Of a stretch of 64,000 nt of DNA, positions 59,498 to 64,000 are shown piece after piece. The position numbers and the translations under genes are program-made. The notes beneath the pieces are model-generated. The model saw only the letters and a program-made list of their open reading frames with translations. It did no database searches and was not told the origin of the DNA. The stretch is from Alistipes provencensis (lineage in GTDB: Bacteria; Bacteroidota; Bacteroidia; Bacteroidales; Rikenellaceae), in the NCBI RefSeq assembly GCF_900083545.1, contig NZ_LT559262.1, positions 782,397-846,396 of the forward strand. The letters are read 5' to 3'. Each line of letters begins with the position of its first letter. Within the stretch, counting starts at the first letter, position 1.

Positions 59498-60838
59498 TTA
59501 GTGTTTCGCTTGATTGTCAATTTTACCGTCGAGATAGTCGCTGGCATAGATGAATGTTCCGGCGCTCCATCCCAGCATCGTGGGCATGTCGTATTCGTTG
59601 CTGACATTGATGTTCCCCTCCCGGACATTGTACTTTTCCCACAGGTTATGGGTTTCGCCGAAGGTCTTCACGACCATCGCGGCGTATTTCCCCGCAATAC
59701 GCCGTGCATCCTGCCTGTAACCGTAGGTATCGAGCCCCCGGATAGCCAGATAGACGACCGGAGGCCATGTATTGGGATAAGACCACTGGTAGTCATAGTC
59801 ATAAGGTTTATCCTCGCATACGGCGATCCCGTATTCGAACTCCAGCCGCCCGAGCGCCTTTTCCACGAGGGTCCGGGCCTGCTCCGCATCCGGAATCCCG
59901 GCATAAAGCAGACTGAACACCGCGCCCGAAACAACCGTCGAACGGCGGCCGTTGACGAAATCGTAGTCATAATAGACGCCATCCTCCCCGAGGCAGCAGC
60001 GGTTTATCAGCTCGCGGCGCTTTTCGGCCCGCGCTTTCCACGTCCCGGCGGCCTCGGAATCGCCCAACAGAAGGGCGTAGCGGGCGAAGAGTGTTTCGTA
60101 AAAATAGAGATTGGCATTGAGGTCCACCGGGCAGAAATCCTCACAGCGGCGTTCGAAACGGGGGTTGAAATCCCAACCCGATTCGGCTTCGGCGGCAAAA
60201 TGCGCCCCCAGTTGCAGAATCTCCGCGTCGGAAAGTCCCCGGTTGCGAAAATCGGTATTGAGCCGTTGCCCTCCGGTAGTGACGAACTCCTGCTTGAGTT
60301 CGTCGCTTGCAGACGAGGAGTAACGGTTGAGTCCGACGGGTGTAATGCGCTGCGTCATCCAGAAGTCATACTCCTTCTGCAAGATTGCAAAAGCCCCAGC
60401 CAGCCAGTCCGTATCCCCGGTCTGTTCGAAGACCCGGTCGACCATCATGCAGAGGAAAGGAGGCTGTGAGCGGTTGAGATACCACGTCCGGCTGCCGTTG
60501 GGCATATAGCCGTAGCGGTCGACCAGATAGAGCATGTCCTCGGTGTTGTTTTTCGCCAGATCGAGACGTCCGTCGCGTACAAGCCCCTCATTGGTGAAAT
60601 AGGTATCCCAATAATAGAGTTCCTGAAAGGTCTGGCTGACGCTGGGAACCGTATAGGGGCGGGGCAGCCCGATCAGCGTCTGCGAATCGGCCGGATTATA
60701 CTGCACCGACGCATCCCACGACGTGCGGATGAAATCGCGCACGCAGGCGATCTCCTCCTGCGAAACCGACGGATGACGTCCGCAGGAAACAGCGGTCAGT
60801 GCCAGCATGCACCCCAGAAAAGTTCGAATCTCGTTCAT
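59498..60838 (-). CDS. GH37-like (trehalase-type) glycosidase lipoprotein
   Basis: A 446-aa exported protein (MNEIRTFLGCMLALTAVSCG lipobox). The (alpha/alpha)6-type sequence carries trehalase-like signatures: VPSVSQTFQELYYWDTYF (about 65-82) and YQWSYPNTWPPVVYL (about 358-372). It lacks the usual GH37 PGGRFxE start and is shorter than most trehalases (~500-550), so substrate may differ. Inverting alpha-glycosidases of this clan act on trehalose, alpha-mannosides or glucosides. Beside two GH26 genes, a role on a manno-oligosaccharide side chain is plausible. Confidence 0.7.
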   Translation of the reverse strand: MNEIRTFLGCMLALTAVSCGRHPSVSQEEIACVRDFIRTSWDASVQYNPADSQTLIGLPRPYTVPSVSQTFQELYYWDTYFTNEGLVRDGRLDLAKNNTEDMLYLVDRYGYMPNGSRTWYLNRSQPPFLCMMVDRVFEQTGDTDWLAGAFAILQKEYDFWMTQRITPVGLNRYSSSASDELKQEFVTTGGQRLNTDFRNRGLSDAEILQLGAHFAAEAESGWDFNPRFERRCEDFCPVDLNANLYFYETLFARYALLLGDSEAAGTWKARAEKRRELINRCCLGEDGVYYDYDFVNGRRSTVVSGAVFSLLYAGIPDAEQARTLVEKALGRLEFEYGIAVCEDKPYDYDYQWSYPNTWPPVVYLAIRGLDTYGYRQDARRIAGKYAAMVVKTFGETHNLWEKYNVREGNINVSNEYDMPTMLGWSAGTFIYASDYLDGKIDNQAKH

Positions 60839-60850
60839 CTCTGGCAGGGA

Positions 60851-61972
60851 TTATTCATAAATACCGGCTATGTCCTTCTCCAGCAGTATCTGCTCCCCGG
60901 CGACGAAGGCCTTGAAATCCTCCTCCGAAACGCAGCCCGGATAAGGGCCGAAGAAATGATTCGTATCCTTGTTCCGCCAGACCAGCACATAGGCTACGGG
61001 AACGCCCGCAATGGCTTTCGAAAGCTTTTCGGTCCACCATTTCGGTTGGGACGTGTTGTTTTCAAGCCCGGTTTCCGTAAACGCGAACGGCTTGTTTTTC
61101 AGATAGGCGATATGTTTGAGCAGGCGCATCAATCGCAGGCCGTTGGTCTCGATAGCCCAAGAGCTGCGGTCATAGGCATCCAGACCAAGTACATCGACAT
61201 AAGCGTCGCCCGGCCAGAACTCGAGGTAATTGTCCTGCGAACTGACGATATCGGGCGAGTAGACATACAGCAGGTTATGCACGCCTTTCGTATCGCGCAG
61301 GTATTCGAGCGTAAAACGCCACAGGGCGATGTACTCTTCAGCGGTGCAGTTGCCCTTGCCCCACCAGAAACCGTTGCCGGTGTGTTCGTGGAACGGGCGG
61401 AACAGCACCGGGACATACTCCCCGTCAACAGTTTTGAGCGAGAGCATGAAAGCGGCGACCTTGTCCAGCCAGCCGCAGTATTTTTCGTGAAGATCACCGC
61501 CGGGAATGATCCGCCCCACGGCCGCAGTCACGTCCCATGCCGTGCCGCCGGTAACGGGGTTGGTCGTATGCCAGCCGATGGTGGTCACACCGCCGCGGGC
61601 ATAAGCCTCGAGAATACGGCTGCGAATGTCATCGAACCTGTCGCCGTCGATATTGGCATCCTGTCCGAGTTCGATCTGGGCCAGATCCCAGCCCATCATT
61701 GCGGGATAGTCGCCGCAGATACTCTTCACATCCGAGCGGTCGGCATCGCCCGACCAGCCGATACCATAGAGCGACGAACACTGGTGCCCGAAAAGCGTAC
61801 CGCCGTTTTCGGCAATGCTGCGCAGATTGCCGAGCAGGTTACGGGTCTGCACCGTAGCCTGCGAGTCGGTCGTCGCAGCGGGAGCCGGCTGGGGTTCCGG
61901 ATATTCGCGGTCGGCAATATCACTGCATCCGGCCACGACCAGACACGACAGATAAAGAATTTGTTTCCACAT
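60851..61972 (-). CDS. GH26 beta-mannanase-type lipoprotein (copy a)
   Basis: A 373-aa lipoprotein (LSCLVVAGCS). The GH26 barrel shows GTLFGHQCSSLYG, the acid/base glutamate in RPFHEHTGNGFWWG (about 191-204) and the nucleophile in FTETGLE (about 297-303). GH26 enzymes mostly cleave beta-1,4-mannan; exo-mannobiohydrolase forms occur in gut Bacteroidales. It resembles the next gene (61999-63102) along its length, suggesting tandem duplication with divergence. It lies 12 bp from the GH37-like gene in the PUL2 operon. Confidence 0.92.
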   Translation of the reverse strand: MWKQILYLSCLVVAGCSDIADREYPEPQPAPAATTDSQATVQTRNLLGNLRSIAENGGTLFGHQCSSLYGIGWSGDADRSDVKSICGDYPAMMGWDLAQIELGQDANIDGDRFDDIRSRILEAYARGGVTTIGWHTTNPVTGGTAWDVTAAVGRIIPGGDLHEKYCGWLDKVAAFMLSLKTVDGEYVPVLFRPFHEHTGNGFWWGKGNCTAEEYIALWRFTLEYLRDTKGVHNLLYVYSPDIVSSQDNYLEFWPGDAYVDVLGLDAYDRSSWAIETNGLRLMRLLKHIAYLKNKPFAFTETGLENNTSQPKWWTEKLSKAIAGVPVAYVLVWRNKDTNHFFGPYPGCVSEEDFKAFVAGEQILLEKDIAGIYE

Positions 61973-61998
61973 AATTATCAGCTATTTTAGGTTAATTG

Positions 61999-63102
61999 TC
62001 AGTGATACATGTCAGGTAATTGACTTTCGAACAGAACGGGCTGCTCCCGATCGGCGGCGAACTTTCTGAAGTCGGGTTCCGAGGCGTGTCCGTGCCAAGG
62101 ACCGAAAAAGTGCGTCGGACGGTCGTGGGCGTTACGCCACACCAAGACATAGCTCAGCCCCTTGCCGCGGATGACCGGCAGCAGCCACCGGGTCCACCAC
62201 TCCGCATCGGGGATACCCTCGAGTCCGGTTTCGGTGAAAGCCGTCGGCTTGCCGTGTTCGCGGCCCAATTGCTGCAAGGTCGAAAGCATTCGTTCACCGC
62301 CCGACAGGAAATCCCAATCTTGCTGACGGTGGTAGGCGTCGAGTCCGAGTACATCGACCCATTCGTCGCCCGGATAACGTTCCATATAGTGCTCCGCATC
62401 GCGGTACAGGTCCGGTGAATAGACGTAGAGGAGATTGTGCACCCCCTTCACATCACGCAGATATTCCACCGTGAAGCGCCATAAAGCCCGGTACTCGTCG
62501 GGGGTACACTGTGCTTCGCCCCACCAGAATCCGCTGCCGGTGTGCTCGTGGAACGGACGGAACAGCACCGGGGCACAGGTTCCGTCGGCGGTCTTCAGCC
62601 CGGCGAAGAATCCGGCCAGACGGTCGAGCCACGACCGGAATTCGGCATGGTTGGCACCGCCCGGGAGAATGGATCTCACAGCCGTGGTGGTCTTGCCGTC
62701 CCATGCGCTGGCCCCGGACTCGGGATTCTGCGGGTGCCAACTGACCGTATTCACGGCTCCGCGCCCATAGGCGGCACACAGCAGACGGGTGATCTCGGCG
62801 AAAGGAACGTCGTCGATGCTTCGGTCAGCCCCGGTCTCAAGTCCTCCGAGCTCCCACCCGAAAACAGCCGGGTAATCGCCGCAGCACTCCCTGACGTCGG
62901 AGCGTCCCTCCTCGTATTTCCAGTCGTGTCCATAGAGGGCATCGTCCTGATGCCCGAACATCACCCCTTCGCCTGCAACCCGGAACAGATTGCGGTAAAG
63001 GGCCCGCGTTTCAGACGTGGCCTGCGGGTCAGCCGGGAGAGGCGAAGTGCCCGAACAGGCGGATAGAAATGCGGCAGAGACTATAAAAAGCAGTTTGTTC
63101 AT
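61999..63102 (-). CDS. GH26 beta-mannanase-type lipoprotein (copy b)
   Basis: A 367-aa lipoprotein (MNKLLFIVSAAFLSACSG). It has VMFGHQDDALYGHDWKYE near the start, the acid/base Glu in RPFHEHTGSGFWWG (about 181-194) and the nucleophile Glu in FTETGLE (about 288-294). The motif order matches copy a, but loops such as FGHQDDALYGHDW are nearer to known B. ovatus/B. fragilis-type mannanases than copy a's FGHQCSSLYGIGW, hinting at divided roles (endo and exo). It lies 26 bp downstream of the AraC gene. Confidence 0.93.
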   Translation of the reverse strand: MNKLLFIVSAAFLSACSGTSPLPADPQATSETRALYRNLFRVAGEGVMFGHQDDALYGHDWKYEEGRSDVRECCGDYPAVFGWELGGLETGADRSIDDVPFAEITRLLCAAYGRGAVNTVSWHPQNPESGASAWDGKTTTAVRSILPGGANHAEFRSWLDRLAGFFAGLKTADGTCAPVLFRPFHEHTGSGFWWGEAQCTPDEYRALWRFTVEYLRDVKGVHNLLYVYSPDLYRDAEHYMERYPGDEWVDVLGLDAYHRQQDWDFLSGGERMLSTLQQLGREHGKPTAFTETGLEGIPDAEWWTRWLLPVIRGKGLSYVLVWRNAHDRPTHFFGPWHGHASEPDFRKFAADREQPVLFESQLPDMYH

Positions 63103-63128
63103 CGTTTAAAGCAGGTTAGAGTGGTTCG

Positions 63129-64000
63129 TCAGATTATAATCTTCTTTTTATCGTAGTATTCCCGGAAATCGTGGGGTGTGTAGCCCTTGTATTTCTTAAA
63201 GATCCGGTTGAAGTTCGAAAGGTTGTTGAACCCACATTTGAAGGCGATCTCCGCGATCGTGTTGGCCGGTTCGTCGATCAGCCGCCGGGAAGCCGCGCTG
63301 ATACGGATGTTGTTCAGGCAGTCGATGAAATTGTATCCCGTGCGACGCTTGATGAACCGGCTGAACGACGGTTCGCTCATGTTGACCAGCGCCGCCATCT
63401 CCGAAAGCCGCACGGGACGGTGGTAGTTGTTGTTGAGATACTCCATGATGGTCCGCACGCGCCGGCTGTCGTAGGTATCCTCCAGTTTGCTGAAGTGCGA
63501 ATGCGACAACACGGTATACGCCTGATCGTGGGCAAGCTGGTTGAGCAGCGAAAGGAAGATCAGGATCGAGTTGAAATTATCCGTACTGTTTATCAACTGG
63601 TGAATCCCGGATTCGCTCTGCAGAATCGTCTTTTCGGAAAATGCGATCCCATGCTGGGCATCCTGCAGCATCTTCTTGATCGGCGCGAACTGCTTCCGGT
63701 CGATCAGCCCGCCGCCTTGGAACAACTCGGGCGAAAACTGAATCGTCACCTCGTAGATTTCCGCTCCCGAGGCCAGATTGCCGTCCATCCACGCATGCTC
63801 CAAGTTACTGCCCGTGATGAGCACCATCTCCCGGTCGCCGATGTCGGCCACATGATCGCCGACAATGCGCCGTGCGCCGCGCGCACCGATGATATAGTTG
63901 AGCTCGTATTCGCTATGGATATGTATCGGGAAGTTGAAGTTGCTCTTCCGCCGTTCGAACACGACGAAGCTGTCCTGCTTCGAAATGGGAGGTACCTCCG
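63129..64000 (-). CDS. AraC-family transcriptional regulator of PUL2 (5' end outside window)
   Basis: The frame stays open to the window edge: residues EVPPISKQDSFVVFERRKSN precede the first in-window ATG (63962), so the true start lies beyond 64000. An N-terminal cupin-like sensor (FNFPIHIHSEYELNYI...GDREMVLITGSNLEHAW) is followed by a C-terminal double HTH (LSEMAALVNMSEPSFSRFIKRRTG and IAEIAFKCGFNNLSNFNRIFKKYKGYTPHDFR). Intracellular sugar binding and activation of the PUL2 operon are likely. It reads in the same direction as the GH26 genes. Confidence 0.92.
   Translation of the reverse strand, partial: EVPPISKQDSFVVFERRKSNFNFPIHIHSEYELNYIIGARGARRIVGDHVADIGDREMVLITGSNLEHAWMDGNLASGAEIYEVTIQFSPELFQGGGLIDRKQFAPIKKMLQDAQHGIAFSEKTILQSESGIHQLINSTDNFNSILIFLSLLNQLAHDQAYTVLSHSHFSKLEDTYDSRRVRTIMEYLNNNYHRPVRLSEMAALVNMSEPSFSRFIKRRTGYNFIDCLNNIRISAASRRLIDEPANTIAEIAFKCGFNNLSNFNRIFKKYKGYTPHDFREYYDKKKIII

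Overview
The window looks like a high-GC gut Bacteroidales chromosome, most likely Alistipes or a close Rikenellaceae relative. The signs are SusC/SusD pairs, a hybrid two-component regulator, SPI/SPII-exported glycoside hydrolases, TAnnTTTG-type -7 promoter boxes and few Shine-Dalgarno sequences. The genus is an inference from composition and gene style, not proven by the sequence.

Region 1 (1-13564) is accessory DNA, visibly A+T-richer than the rest. It holds two integrative elements in tandem at a tRNA-Gly(GCC) gene. Element A runs off the left edge and ends with a tyrosine recombinase (785-1999) beside one full tRNA-Gly copy (2249-2320). Element B (about 2328-13564, 11.2 kb) ends with its own tyrosine recombinase (12093-13295) beside a second identical copy (13486-13557). 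The two copies lie in perfect 81-bp direct repeats. Element B carries a large lipoprotein (collagen-like and BspA-type leucine-rich repeats), a Fic protein, a DUF6908-like gene, an SF2 helicase-like protein without the Walker A lysine, and several unrecognised genes. I see no relaxase or type IV secretion genes in it. Five related ~57-bp palindromes are spread between its gene blocks, and a ~190-bp imperfect palindrome lies upstream of the lipoprotein gene. These are the least explained structures in the window.

Region 2 (13.7-16.8 kb) is ordinary chromosome: an alpha-oxoamine synthase (sphingolipid or sulfonolipid type), a radical SAM protein and yaaA.

Region 3 (16.9-49.7 kb) is a large polysaccharide/glycoside utilisation locus (PUL1). 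It reads leftward from 43001: two paralogous TIM-barrel-like proteins, SusC, SusD, SusE-like, a small unannotated ORF, a fimbrillin-like lipoprotein, an FAD oxidoreductase, GH36-like, GH2, an SGNH lipoprotein, an SGNH-GH3 fusion, a third TIM-barrel-like paralog and another GH2. A divergent hybrid two-component sensor/regulator (43209-47150) controls it by position and contains an in-frame G9 tract. A PA14-containing GH3 follows on the far side. Alpha- and beta-galactosidase-type enzymes, esterase-like domains and a redox enzyme together suggest a decorated galactoside or plant glycoside substrate.

Region 4 (49.9-53.9 kb) is housekeeping: a dxs gene broken by a frameshift, then pyrH, a TlpA-like thioredoxin and frr in one operon.

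Region 5 (54.0-64.0 kb) is PUL2, reading leftward: a partial AraC regulator at the window edge, two GH26 mannanase-type lipoproteins, a GH37-like enzyme, SusC, SusD and a surface lipoprotein. Beta-mannan or a manno-oligosaccharide is the likely target.
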